The notes under the pieces are model-generated. The model did no database searches, was not told where the DNA came from, and saw nothing but the letters and a program-made list of their open reading frames with translations. Shown piece by piece: positions 1 to 8,481 of a DNA stretch of 64,000 nt. The translations under genes and the position numbers were made by a program. The stretch covers positions 7,033-71,032 of the forward strand of contig CAJUGU010000001.1 of assembly GCA_910586105.1 (NCBI GenBank). The letters are read 5' to 3'. Positions within the stretch are counted from its first letter, which is position 1. Every line of letters starts with the position of its first letter. The DNA comes from an uncultured Eubacteriales bacterium. GTDB lineage: Bacteria; Bacillota; Clostridia; Oscillospirales; Butyricicoccaceae.

Positions 1-891
1 GCACGAACAGCCATCGGAATTTCAGTCACCGAAAACCGGCTTCGCATTTCAGCGGCAGACCTCCGGCTGAGCGAACTGGCCTATCGCGAAATCCCGATCG
101 AAACCGTTGTCCGGTTTGCCGATCTGGGCAGTATACTCCCGCAAGTTATCGAGCAGTTCCTGAGAGATTTCTCGATTTCTCCGGCGCATCTGCTGGGAGT
201 TGGCATTGCACTGCCCGCCGTCATGTCCTTGGACAGCCGCTGTATTACCGCCGCCCCCACCCTACATCTGAAGGACACCTCGGTAGAGGGTTTGACTGCC
301 CAAATCCCCTATCCAACCTATGTTGAAAACGATGCCACCTGTGCCGGATACGCGGAATGGTTCCTTCATGGCAAGCCGGGGGATATGGCATACCTTTCTT
401 TGGAAAACGGTGTCGGCGGCGCCATACTTTTGAGCAGCGCCCCCTATATCGGTGAAAACCGACGCAGCGCGGAATTTGGCCATATGTGCGTTGAGCCAGG
501 CGGATTGCGGTGCAGCTGCGGCCGGCATGGTTGTCTGGAAGCTTATTGCTCTCCCTGCCGCATCGAGCGGGAAAGCGGCTGCACCCTGCAAGAATTCTTC
601 CAAAAAGTGGAGCGTCACGACCCCGAATGTACACTTCTTTGGGAAAATACGCTGCTTCATTTAGCAATCGGGATTTACAATATCCGCATGGCTCTGGACT
701 GCAATATTGTTCTCGGCGGCTTTTTGACAGAACATTTGGCGCCGTACTTCCCCCGTCTGAAAGAATATACAGCCGCACTGAACCCCTTTGAATCCACCAC
801 CGATTATCTGCACCTGAGTGTCCTGAGGAAACATACGATTCCGCTGGGCGTATCGCTCCATTTTGTTGTTGAATTTCTCAAAGATGTTTGA
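1..891 (+). CDS. ROK-family protein (sugar kinase or NagC/XylR-type repressor), 5' end outside window
   Basis: The frame is open from base 1 and closes with TGA at 889-891, so the N-terminus is missing. ROK proteins are sugar kinases or sugar-responsive repressors. Visible hallmarks are the substrate-site ENDAT segment (near base 330), a glycine-rich phosphate-binding stretch (NGVGGAIL), and the zinc motif CSCGRHGCLEAY preceded by AEFGHM. The ATG at 223 is internal: the upstream codons (ARTAIGISVTEN...) already read like a ROK ATPase fold. A repressor would carry an N-terminal winged helix upstream of the window, so kinase and repressor cannot be told apart here. It is probably host chromosome or left flank of the element rather than transfer machinery. 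Confidence 0.85.
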   Translation, partial: ARTAIGISVTENRLRISAADLRLSELAYREIPIETVVRFADLGSILPQVIEQFLRDFSISPAHLLGVGIALPAVMSLDSRCITAAPTLHLKDTSVEGLTAQIPYPTYVENDATCAGYAEWFLHGKPGDMAYLSLENGVGGAILLSSAPYIGENRRSAEFGHMCVEPGGLRCSCGRHGCLEAYCSPCRIERESGCTLQEFFQKVERHDPECTLLWENTLLHLAIGIYNIRMALDCNIVLGGFLTEHLAPYFPRLKEYTAALNPFESTTDYLHLSVLRKHTIPLGVSLHFVVEFLKDV

Positions 892-1252
892 TTACCCAGC
901 CGGTGTAATCCATATTCCCGGTAAATGGACACGCTGGCTTGCGGGTGACAAGTGAAGCTGTAACCTGTTTACCGAAACTCGTTCCGGCGGATGCAAAATT
1001 ATATGATTCCCATAGATCAACACTTACGCAAAGGTTCGTTCAGACTAGTTATCCAAAACCCTAAAACAGTTGGGTTTGTAGCGATAAGAAACTACCCTCA
1101 TTAACATCATCAGTTGGCAGTCTGTAGTGCATACGATAAAAAAATCCGCCCCAAATGATTTTAAGAGGAGGTTCTTGTTGTGGCTCCATTGCCTTCTTGC
1201 CAGTTTAATATGGACACGGTTTGTTATAGAACTGAAATTTGCTGGTGGCAGC
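892..1252. other. Non-coding stretch between the ROK gene and a small ORF
   Basis: I see no convincing coding frame, RNA gene or strong terminator in these 361 bases. An open minus-strand frame here has no recognisable protein. The region may hold the terminator of the ROK gene and the promoter of the next ORF, but neither is clear enough to place. Confidence 0.4.
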
Positions 1253-1414
1253 ATGATCTCCATTGACTGCACTGCTACGGAAGATGAGATTGCCAAGAAT
1301 ATGTGCCAGCGGCCAGAGTTGGATGATCTGGTCTACAATGACCCGGTTGGGTGTGCCAATCTAATCCTCAATGATGATCCGGAGAAGTATGTGAAGAAAG
1401 GGCGGTATCCGTAA
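1253..1414 (+). CDS. Small conserved acidic protein, mobile-element associated
   Basis: A 53-residue protein starting MISIDCTATEDEIA and containing the segment RPELDDLVYNDP. I recognise this sort of sequence from small hypothetical ORFs beside recombinases and conjugative elements in gut Clostridia, but I know no function. A longer frame begins at 1127, but its extra N-terminus looks random and the conserved part begins at 1253. The ribosome binding site is weak (GGTGG just upstream). A perfect hairpin terminator follows 55 bases after the stop, which supports a real transcription unit. Confidence 0.5.
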   Translation: MISIDCTATEDEIAKNMCQRPELDDLVYNDPVGCANLILNDDPEKYVKKGRYP

Positions 1415-1468
1415 GACAGTCACAAGAAGAATCAATAAATGGCAGACAGTCAGGCCGAAGTGGGAAAA

Positions 1469-1511
1469 GCAGATGCACCAGCTAGATATGGCTGGTGCAT
1501 CTGCTTTTTAT
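1469..1511 (+). terminator. Rho-independent terminator
   Basis: A perfect 14-bp stem, GCAGATGCACCAGC (1469-1482) with its complement at 1491-1504, has an 8-base loop and is followed by TTTTTAT. It ends the transcript carrying the small ORF at 1253-1414. Confidence 0.9.
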
Positions 1512-1671
1512 GGCGTTATTCTTATCCGGTGCGGATGCCTTTGAGAATTTGAAAGTATTGCTGCATAGACAAAAATATAGAACAAGCCATTAACGGCTTG
1601 GAGCTACCCGTGCGGATATTTCATAGTACCCGCCAATACATACAAATCATAAACCGAAATATTCGCAAAAG

Positions 1672-3627
1672 CTAATCAGGCATATTCTTAATAGAAAGCT
1701 GTTTGTGATCTTCCAATGCCTTTTCAACGAGACTTTTACTTCCAATATCAGCATAGTGCTTTTCAAGCTGCTCACGCAGGCGAAAGAGTTTTTGACCCGC
1801 AGTTTCAACCAATTGCCCATACGTCACTATGTGGATAGCACCACTGTCAACTTTTCGTTCAGTATCAATATCACCTATAGCTGCCCCTACGACAAAGGCA
1901 GTGATTTCAGCAGTTTTGTGAAGAATGCCGGACTTATAAATCTGTCTTACATAGGATTCCGCCTGATACACCTCTTTGTAGTCTATAGTAAAGCCGCCGC
2001 GTTTCAATTCAATAATGAGTACTTGGTCGGGTTTCATTATCCCGCCAGCATCTCTATCAGCACGGTCAGTACAAACAGCTTTCATTGTGGATTCATTTAA
2101 GCAAACGATATCAGGGCGTTTCCTAGGATTGCTAATTTCTGAGGGATCATAGTCTTTGTCTTTAAACAGTGTTTTAATAACAGTTGTCAATGCAACATTT
2201 GAAACGAACATCGGAGAATCAAATTCCGCACCAAAAAGCCAACGTGCATCCAGAATCAGCGGATGGAGGGTATGCAATTCATCCGTGCTTTTGTCATTAA
2301 AAATACGACTGATTGCTTCAACAACAGATATCCTTCTATCAATCTCTGTAATAATCGATAGAATATCATCAATATCCCAATCTCTGAGCAAATCAGATAA
2401 TTTGTCAATTTCTTCAGGTGTCATTTGGCAGAGTTGTGTTAATAGCAACTCACCCTTTTTTGCTTGTTCTATCGTAATCATTGTTTCTACGGCAGTTCGC
2501 AAAAAATCCTGGTTTACTGTTGGATTTTTCTCTGTCACATCTTCAATGAACCTTGAAACATCCCGTTTCCCTGCGACAGATAAAGTCTCGAGATCATCTC
2601 GTGTATCCCGAATCACGTCCATTTTCAATTCAGTTATTTGCTCTGACATGACAGACGCTATAAACTCATCAACAAATTTTTTGAATTGAGTATATACGTC
2701 CTTGATTTTCTGGCTTTCATAGAAGCCACTCCAATCAGGGAAAACATCCTCAATTAAATCCTCTGTTTGAACAATCAACGTGTATCTTTTTGCAACCTTA
2801 AATCGGCCATCCAAAAATTGAAATCCGCCATATGACCACGAAGGTTTTCCAACCAACCTTCCGCACACCCAAAAAGCTATACCATGTTGTTGCGATTTCA
2901 TGGCAACTTTTGTAGAATCGACAATGGTAACATGAAGATTCACTCCATTATTCAAAGCGAGATCTTTTTGATCATATATACCCCTGCTGTTTAGTAAATC
3001 TACTTTTGTGCCATTTATTGTGACAAAAAAACTCGGATCATAGAGAAATCTTGCGGAAATAATATCGATCATGCTATGAGCATCCGGCAAATGTCTGTGA
3101 ACGTAGGTGCTGATCCTTGTACCGTGTCCCACTTTAGGATACTGCTGATACCGAACAATCCTAAATGGTTCCCGCCCAGAAGAAATTGCAATGTCATACT
3201 TATTACAAAAGCCATCGCGCCATGTTTCTACTGTATAATCATTGGCAAAGCATAGCATACCATGACGTCCCACACCATTTCGCCCATATGCAATCCGCTT
3301 GTGAGCCTCTATTCCTTTGGGAAACTCTACTTCTGCACCTTGCCGTTTCTGGCGATCATAACTCAGCGTCATCCAGCGGCGCCGGAATTCGGCATCACTC
3401 ATTCCCGTTCCATCATCCTCAATAGATATTATATCGTCCTTTTCAGATGGAATTACGATGCTAACATTGAAAGCTCCTGCATCCCATGCATTAGCAACGA
3501 ACTCTGTTACTGCAACATCTGGTGTAGTGGTGATTGTGCGATTGATTCTGAAGATGAAATCTTCTTCAAATTGAACACCTTCTGGTGGAGATTGTTCAGT
3601 AGTAATTGCACTTTCCTCAGTTGGCAT
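1672..3627 (-). CDS. GHKL (Hsp90/MORC-like) ATPase fused to a PD-(D/E)XK-type nuclease domain; putative defence protein
   Basis: A 651-residue protein. The N-terminal GHKL ATPase fold shows an N-box with E42, N46 and D49 (EFVANAWDA), a G1 box EDDGTGM (70-76), a glycine-rich lid GRNGVGRHG (115-123) and GHGTRIS (167-173). A middle region (about 200-340) is placed like the S5-type domain of MutL/MORC ATPases. Residues 340-440 are helical and charged. The C-terminal part (about 455-610) has RPDIV (D506) and IIELKRGG (E540, K542) followed by QAESYVRQ, the layout of PD-(D/E)XK nucleases and resembling Shedu/DUF4263-type domains. MORC-like ATPases are known in restriction-modification operons, but the role of this fusion is inferred. 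It lies 42 bases after the last trace of a decayed MmeI-like gene on the same strand, so the two probably formed one operon. Confidence 0.75.
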   Translation of the reverse strand: MPTEESAITTEQSPPEGVQFEEDFIFRINRTITTTPDVAVTEFVANAWDAGAFNVSIVIPSEKDDIISIEDDGTGMSDAEFRRRWMTLSYDRQKRQGAEVEFPKGIEAHKRIAYGRNGVGRHGMLCFANDYTVETWRDGFCNKYDIAISSGREPFRIVRYQQYPKVGHGTRISTYVHRHLPDAHSMIDIISARFLYDPSFFVTINGTKVDLLNSRGIYDQKDLALNNGVNLHVTIVDSTKVAMKSQQHGIAFWVCGRLVGKPSWSYGGFQFLDGRFKVAKRYTLIVQTEDLIEDVFPDWSGFYESQKIKDVYTQFKKFVDEFIASVMSEQITELKMDVIRDTRDDLETLSVAGKRDVSRFIEDVTEKNPTVNQDFLRTAVETMITIEQAKKGELLLTQLCQMTPEEIDKLSDLLRDWDIDDILSIITEIDRRISVVEAISRIFNDKSTDELHTLHPLILDARWLFGAEFDSPMFVSNVALTTVIKTLFKDKDYDPSEISNPRKRPDIVCLNESTMKAVCTDRADRDAGGIMKPDQVLIIELKRGGFTIDYKEVYQAESYVRQIYKSGILHKTAEITAFVVGAAIGDIDTERKVDSGAIHIVTYGQLVETAGQKLFRLREQLEKHYADIGSKSLVEKALEDHKQLSIKNMPD

Positions 3628-3668
3628 AATATATTTCCTTTCTATGCAATGCTCTGCGTGTTTATATC

Positions 3669-5283
3669 CTACTCACCTGCCGCATCCGCAAATCTCTGAT
3701 ACACTTCCATCAGCGCCACTGTACGGGCATTCAACTTGCCACAAAACTCGGTTCCAGGGCATTAGCAAGTGACAATTACCGGAGAGATAGTCGCAACAAC
3801 AGCAGGAGAGAACAACGTGAGTGCGCCAGGCACATTCCGATTGCAAACACAAATCAAGCTGAAACCGTTTCGCTTTGATTGGGAGTGCTGAGTTCTAAAA
3901 CGGGGAAAATCCATACTTTTAGAGTTCTACATCTAAAAATGCAAATTGCGAGCTTTAGAACAAGGGCTAAGTGTTGTGCTTTCATAACATGAGCGAATTT
4001 CGAGGCTAATGCGCGAACTGTGTAAATGCCCTCACTGGTGCCAAAATTCGACCCGCTTACACAGTTCTGGAATCAGCCTCCGAATATATAAGCGGTTCCC
4101 GCTATCAAGTCGGCGGCCTTTTTATACCAGCAGGAAACATAGTCGAGATTCCCAACGTTCTTCCATTCGGGGAAAATCGTGTTTACATCGTCTTTCTGTT
4201 CTGCGCCAATCATTCGTGCGCCGACAAAGGGCGGATTGCTCATGATATAGTCCAATTCGTGTTTAGGGATTACATCTGTCCACTCCGTCCTTAGGGCGTT
4301 CCCCTCCACGATATTGGCATAGGATTTCAGCGGCAGGAAGTCCAGGGTCATGTGAACAACGTCCTCGGTTTCCTTCATCATCTGACTTTCCGCGATTCAC
4401 AGCGTGGTCTTGGCCACGGTCACAGCAAAGTCATTGATTTCGATGCCGTAGAATTGACCGATTGACACCTGGATCGGGTTGCCCATATCCAGCATGATTT
4501 GTCCCTTATGAAGCAAAGAGACGGGTCCCAGTCCTCCGGCTTCGTGTCCAGAACTTTGAAAAGGTCCATCAGTGCACGGCGGGCATCACGTTCATGTCCC
4601 TGCAAGTAGTCATGGAACATATTCCGGTTTCCCAAAAAATGCCAGCGTCCTCAGAATACAGGCAGAACGCCAGCCGGACACACAGCTTGTTCAGATGTTT
4701 CGGCGTTTCCGGGTCACTGGGGTCCTTGTACTGTTTCAAGAGCGCGTCATAGAGCGCCCCTACCAACTTGCCAGTCTGGAGGGAGATTTCCATTTCCTTT
4801 TTGATATGCTCACTGCCGTGTCAATCAGGAATTGCAGACGGTGAAACTCCTTCTCCAAGTCCGCCAGTCTGAGAGCCTCTAGCTCGTTATTGGGACGGTT
4901 CATATCACGGATGCAGAACTCCTGAAAGTTGCAGACCACAATCCAACGAGGATTCTCATCATGGGGCAGATACCCGAGTAGCGGCAGACCTGCTGGGGGG
5001 GCAGCATGGCCCCGTCCGATTGCTTATAGCCACGTGACAAGTCAATATCTTGGCCCTTCTACTCAATCAAGACGCGGGTGGATTCGATATAGCCATCAAT
5101 GAAGCTGGTATGCTCCAGCTTCACAGGCAACTCAAAGGAAATGTACTTTTTTGGCTCGTTCACGCCGTAGACTTTTGGGAGCAACGCAAGCCAAAATGCT
5201 TGTGTCTCCTGTTTTTCATCGCCCCGGCCCTTCCAGTCCGCTGCGAACCGGTTGGCGGCAGTACGTTTTTCTACGTCCGTCAT
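3669..5283 (-). pseudogene. MmeI-like restriction enzyme/adenine methyltransferase (type IIL-like), degraded
   Basis: Fragments in several minus frames line up in order with the MmeI-like class I SAM-dependent DNA methyltransferases. The N-terminus starts at 5283 (MTDVEKRTAANRF, RBS GGAGGCAACGCT). It reads to VLIE, then a TAG at 5059-5061 replaces an expected Gln (next residues KGQDIDLSRGYKQSDG). The segment MEISLQTGKLVGALYDALL (from 4793) is in another frame. After EDWDPSLCFIRDK (near 4510) coding jumps directly to QVSIGQFYGIEINDFAV, so the stretch that would carry SAM motif I is deleted. A TGA at 4397-4399 replaces the Trp of TTLWIAESQ. The motif-IV region SNPPFVGARM is present, and reading stops after AYIFGG at 4073. 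Bases 3746-4072 hold nothing I can read. A short C-terminal-like tail (KLNARTVALMEVYQRF) ends at 3669. The gene is clearly inactive. Confidence 0.8.
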
Positions 5284-5609
5284 AGCGTTGCCTCCGCAAA
5301 AGGGTGTTGAAATCAGTATACTACATTCGGGCAAAAATGGCAATCGTTGATAGAATGTATTATCAGAAATTTCCGATTATACTGAACGCCGTGAACATTT
5401 GCAGAGAGCCGGGGCTATAGCACACTGCCAGCATCCCATCGTAGCTAGCGTTACTGCAAATCTTGCCGACGTTGGGTATAAAAAGGCAAGCCTCCCAAAT
5501 CATAAGTAGTCCCAACCGGCGCCCGCCGCTGCCCACTACCGATTCAGCTTGCTGTGTGACACGAATGTACGGAGTTTCCCGTTCTTCAACCTGCGCAAAT
5601 CGAACGCCG

Positions 5610-5691
5610 CAATGGGAGGGCCGGCTGACAGTTTGCCGTGACGAGCGTATCTGCTCAAGCAATGTAACGTCAGTCCGGTTCCCTCCCATTG
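5610..5691. repeat. Long imperfect inverted repeat
   Basis: The left arm 5610-5629 (CAATGGGAGGGCCGGCTGAC) is complementary to the right arm 5669-5691 except for three extra bases in the right arm. The arms are separated by a 39-base loop. No coding frame accounts for it. It could be the stem of a structured RNA or part of a transfer origin. Confidence 0.75.
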
Positions 5692-5766
5692 TAGCTTAGG
5701 TAGTGGCCGCTGAACAGTGCGGATATTTCCCGCCCTGTCGGTGCCATCACCATTGTAGCAAGCAAT

Positions 5767-5830
5767 GTACAGCGATATCCCTTTCGGGATATGCTGTACG
5801 CTTGTTGGGGACGCCCCAAACCCCGGACTG
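5767..5830 (+). other. Candidate origin of transfer (oriT-like hairpin)
   Basis: The hairpin GTACAGCGATATCCC / GGGATATGCTGTAC (5768-5799, one base unpaired, TTTC loop) is followed by CGCTTGTTGGGGACGCCCCAA. A hairpin leading into a short G/C-rich segment is the layout I associate with the region before mobC/relaxase genes in gut Firmicute conjugative elements. No mobC gene follows, so it may be an orphan oriT or a remnant. The assignment is by resemblance only. Confidence 0.35.
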
Positions 5831-5939
5831 CCGCTTTCGCAGGCAGTCGAACACGCCTGACGGCGTGGCTTTTCCGCTCCCTGCGGTCGCTCGTTCCTGC
5901 ACATCCCGCGCAGGAAACTGGAAGCGCGTCCCGCGCTTA

Positions 5940-6485
5940 TCAGATGGCAGATGTCAGCCCTTCATGAGCAATATTCAGAGTTAGGGGGTTCAGAAGGATA
6001 ATCTCTTTACCGGATCGCTGTGCATAGCGGATTGTCGCCGCCGTACCCCCGCGCCGTTCGTCGATATTTTTGCAGACGGCCAGCAGCATTGTTGAATGGT
6101 TGACCATAAAACGGTTACGCTCCATCATGCAATTTCGGGTGGGTTCCCGGTTGACATAAACGCGGGAATCCGCCTGTTCCAGAATCCAATCATAAAGTTC
6201 CCGTGCAGAATCGCTCCATCCGTCCGCCTGTGTGATGCAGGGAAGGATGCAGTTGAGTTTCAGCGCGGGATTTTCTTTGCGCAGTTCCAAAACGGCGAGC
6301 GCTGACCAGGTATCTACACCCTCGCCCATACCAGACAGGAATTGCGTGACACCATTATGAGCCAATTCTGCAATCTGTGCAGACAGCGCCGCTTTCAGTG
6401 CGATGCATCGGCTGTCAGATTCATCTTCGCGCCAGGGGAATTTGCTCGGACGGTGCCCGGTAAATGCACAACTGATACGATTCAT
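5940..6485 (-). CDS. SLOG-superfamily protein, DUF1273/YpsA-like
   Basis: A 181-residue protein starting MNRISCAFTGHRP. The CAFTGHRP segment, the glycine-rich FLSGMGEGVD stretch and the GGTAATIRYA segment are typical of the YpsA/DUF1273 branch of the SLOG superfamily, Rossmann-like proteins thought to bind nucleotide-derived ligands. I chose ATG 6485 rather than the longer frame to 6527: it lies just after the upstream stop (6488-6490) and has an AAAGGGGG ribosome binding site at a suitable distance. It appears co-transcribed with the hypothetical gene before it and probably with the relaxase. Such genes are frequent on conjugative elements, but the function there is not established. Confidence 0.75.
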   Translation of the reverse strand: MNRISCAFTGHRPSKFPWREDESDSRCIALKAALSAQIAELAHNGVTQFLSGMGEGVDTWSALAVLELRKENPALKLNCILPCITQADGWSDSARELYDWILEQADSRVYVNREPTRNCMMERNRFMVNHSTMLLAVCKNIDERRGGTAATIRYAQRSGKEIILLNPLTLNIAHEGLTSAI

Positions 6486-6487
6486 TT

Positions 6488-6886
6488 TTACAGCCCCCTT
6501 TCCGCATCCGGACATTTTTTCAGCCACAGATCAAACCAGTTCAGATAAAGCTCTTTATCATACGGCGTTCCTTCCAATATTGTAGAGATTTGACGACGGC
6601 TTTCTTCTGCTTCAACTTTCGTAAGCGAGATCGGTTCTGCGCCATAGGTTCCGCTCGTCAATGCGTGGATAACGTCTGCAAAGACGGTATAAAACAACAT
6701 TTTTATCATCGTTTCCGGAGTGTCCAGTAAATACGTCACGATGTCTTTACGGTCTGTCTGTATTAACATTGCATAACCCATTTTCTTTGAATACACAATA
6801 TCAAAATAATTAAATTCCTGGATATAGCGATCGAATGCTTTGAGGATTTCAACGAATTTCCGCTTGATATCATCTGTATAAATCAT
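6488..6886 (-). CDS. Hypothetical protein between relaxase and SLOG gene
   Basis: A 132-residue protein from MIYTDDIKRKFV, with AAGGA seven bases before the ATG at 6886. The longer frame to 6931 lacks such a site. No membrane segment, signal peptide or known motif is visible. It is mixed aromatic and charged (FDRYIQEFNYFDIVY) and probably a helical globular protein. It sits 70 bases after the relaxase stop and 2 bases before the SLOG start, suggesting one operon. I do not recognise the family. Confidence 0.6.
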   Translation of the reverse strand: MIYTDDIKRKFVEILKAFDRYIQEFNYFDIVYSKKMGYAMLIQTDRKDIVTYLLDTPETMIKMLFYTVFADVIHALTSGTYGAEPISLTKVEAEESRRQISTILEGTPYDKELYLNWFDLWLKKCPDAERGL

Positions 6887-6956
6887 TGCTCCATCCTTCT
6901 CTTTCAATCGAAAACATAAGAGCCATTCCAAAACGTATTATGGAATGGCTTTTTCG

Positions 6957-8366
6957 TTACCGTTCCGTTTTTTGCTCTTGCTGCTGCGCCGGTTCCATCG
7001 GTCCAATGCCTAAAATTTTATCAACGTTTTGCTTTATTGTACGGTAGTCTACCATTTCCTTCCGAAGCGCCTTATATTCCGCATAGCGTTCCTGCTTTTG
7101 CGCTAGTAGTAATCCATATGCTTCGGAAAGCTGCGCTACCTTCGGGATTGGCTTGCCGTTCAGCGCGTCAAAGGCTTTCTTTGCTGCTTCATGCTGGGCA
7201 ATCTTGTCCCCATGTTCGGCGAGAAATTCCTTCTTGTGGCGGGATTTTTTATAGGCGGCATAGATCTCCCGCGTTTTGGAATACTGGATGATATGCGTCT
7301 TTAGCTGCGCAACCTCTGCCATGCGTGCTTCCAGCTTTTTTATTTCGCCGGATACCTCATCGAAACGGGTTCCGGACTGCTCCGCCCGCTCTGCCAACTC
7401 GTCATAATCGGTCAAGCCATTCTCGATCAGGAAGTTCAGCGTTTTTGCTGCTTCTTTCAAATTGTAGAGTTTTGCCCAGCGTGCAAATCCTGCGCCTTTA
7501 CCCGCATCAAGTTTCGCTTGAATGTCAATCAGCATATTGATTTTCCGACCGTTACGTGAAAAGGGCTTCTTTGTTGTCGAAGAACGCCTGCGCTGATTAC
7601 CGCAGCGTTCCTGTAGGGATTCCCTGGCATACTCCACTCCCAAACGATCGGAACGGGTAAAGCGCTCCTGCCCGGGTGCGCGGAAACTGAGCTGCTTGCC
7701 CTCCTTAATTTCGTAACCCTCAGCACGCATTCTTTCCAGAAAATCATCGTAGTCCCTGCATTCCGGCATCACGCGGTCAATCGTTTGGCGCAAGCGCTCT
7801 TTGAAGCTGGTACCGTACTTTGCCGCTGCCATCTCTTTTTGCTGCTTTGCGCTTTCCTTCGGGTTTTCAATTACTGAAAGGCCATGTGCTTTACATATCT
7901 CGTCATTGAGCTGCCGCAGGAGGAACGCCGAGTTATACACGTTCTCGAATTTGCCATCACAGTTCAGGTTTGTGCTGTTAAATTCGATGTGCGTATGAAC
8001 GTGTTTCTTATCAATATGGGTAGCTACTACAAATTGATGCTGCCCCTTGGTGAACTTCATAGCCAGCTCATAACCGATTTTGTTTGCATCCTCTGGACTG
8101 ATTTCGCCAGGTTTAAACGATTGGATAATACGGTACATAATCACATCATGCTCTTTCGACTGACTGCGCCCAGTGATCTGGGCGTATATTTTTTTGCTGA
8201 TTTCAAACTCTTCGGCAGCAGTTTCAGGCGAGCACATATAGGAAGAAATCAATTCGCCGCCATTGGTTTTCTCCGCTTTCTGGTCGTATTTGTTTTGTTC
8301 AAGCATGAATTGCTTCCTCGACCGGTTTTTCATAGTTTTGCGGGGAAGCAGACTTGAGATTGCCAA
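6957..8366 (-). CDS. Conjugative relaxase, MobA/VirD2 (MOBP-like)
   Basis: A 469-residue nuclease that would nick oriT and stay bound to the 5' end of the transferred strand. The likely catalytic tyrosine is Y27 in NKYDQKAEKTNGGE, where related relaxases have DYAKNPDKT. The metal-binding histidine triad is in THIDKKHVHTHIEFNSTN (about residues 117-134). Residues 250-460 are charged, mostly helical and likely coiled coil. The start is TTG 8366, which has AGGAGG five bases upstream; the frame could extend to 8450, but those residues cover the promoter and operator. A promoter with TTGACA lies upstream, and a divergent ribbon-helix-helix gene starts 116 bases away. The N-terminus differs from common relatives, so a small frameshift near the start is not excluded. 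Confidence 0.85.
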   Translation of the reverse strand: MAISSLLPRKTMKNRSRKQFMLEQNKYDQKAEKTNGGELISSYMCSPETAAEEFEISKKIYAQITGRSQSKEHDVIMYRIIQSFKPGEISPEDANKIGYELAMKFTKGQHQFVVATHIDKKHVHTHIEFNSTNLNCDGKFENVYNSAFLLRQLNDEICKAHGLSVIENPKESAKQQKEMAAAKYGTSFKERLRQTIDRVMPECRDYDDFLERMRAEGYEIKEGKQLSFRAPGQERFTRSDRLGVEYARESLQERCGNQRRRSSTTKKPFSRNGRKINMLIDIQAKLDAGKGAGFARWAKLYNLKEAAKTLNFLIENGLTDYDELAERAEQSGTRFDEVSGEIKKLEARMAEVAQLKTHIIQYSKTREIYAAYKKSRHKKEFLAEHGDKIAQHEAAKKAFDALNGKPIPKVAQLSEAYGLLLAQKQERYAEYKALRKEMVDYRTIKQNVDKILGIGPMEPAQQQEQKTER

Positions 8367-8383
8367 TGTCTCCTCCTTTCCGA

Positions 8384-8407
8384 CTAAACTATAAATATAT
8401 AGTTTAG
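8384..8407. promoter_or_regulatory. Palindromic operator between relaxase and RHH gene
   Basis: A perfect inverted repeat CTAAACTATA-AATA-TATAGTTTAG lies between the relaxase -10 box and its start codon. Matching half-sites recur at 8452-8466 (CTAAACTTAAACTAT) just before the ribbon-helix-helix gene. Symmetric operators of this sort are bound by ribbon-helix-helix dimers, so repression of relaxase and of its own gene by the 8482 product is likely (inference). Confidence 0.65.
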
Positions 8408-8420
8408 TATTTACTATAAT

Positions 8421-8450
8421 ATCATAATATACCAAAGCTGCTCCTGTCAA
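8421..8450 (-). promoter_or_regulatory. Promoter of the relaxase operon
   Basis: On the minus strand, TTGACA (8445-8450) is followed after 18 bases by TATGAT (8421-8426). This is a near-consensus vegetative promoter located 55-85 bases before the relaxase TTG start, directly upstream of the palindromic operator. Confidence 0.65.
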
Positions 8451-8481
8451 GCTAAACTTAAACTATGAAAGAGGTGGCAAT

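Larger units (their letters stand above)
5284..5939. other. Non-coding region rich in inverted repeats
   Basis: There are 656 bases between the dead methyltransferase and the SLOG gene. Open frames here give low-complexity, Arg/Ser/Pro-rich translations with no family resemblance and no good ribosome binding site, so I treat it as non-coding. It holds two large inverted repeats (5610-5691 and 5767-5799) and further short GC-rich palindromes up to about 5940. A structured RNA, an origin of transfer or a recombination scar are all possible. Confidence 0.55.

Noticed and set aside
245..778. Minus-strand frame of 177 codons opposite the ROK gene
   Set aside because: The plus frame has the full set of ROK motifs, and the minus frame is Arg/Cys-rich with no family match.
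5536..5904. Minus-strand frame of 122 codons in the 5.3-5.9 kb region, and a plus frame at 5463-5699
   Set aside because: They lie over the inverted repeats, give low-complexity translations, have no ribosome binding site and match nothing I recognise.
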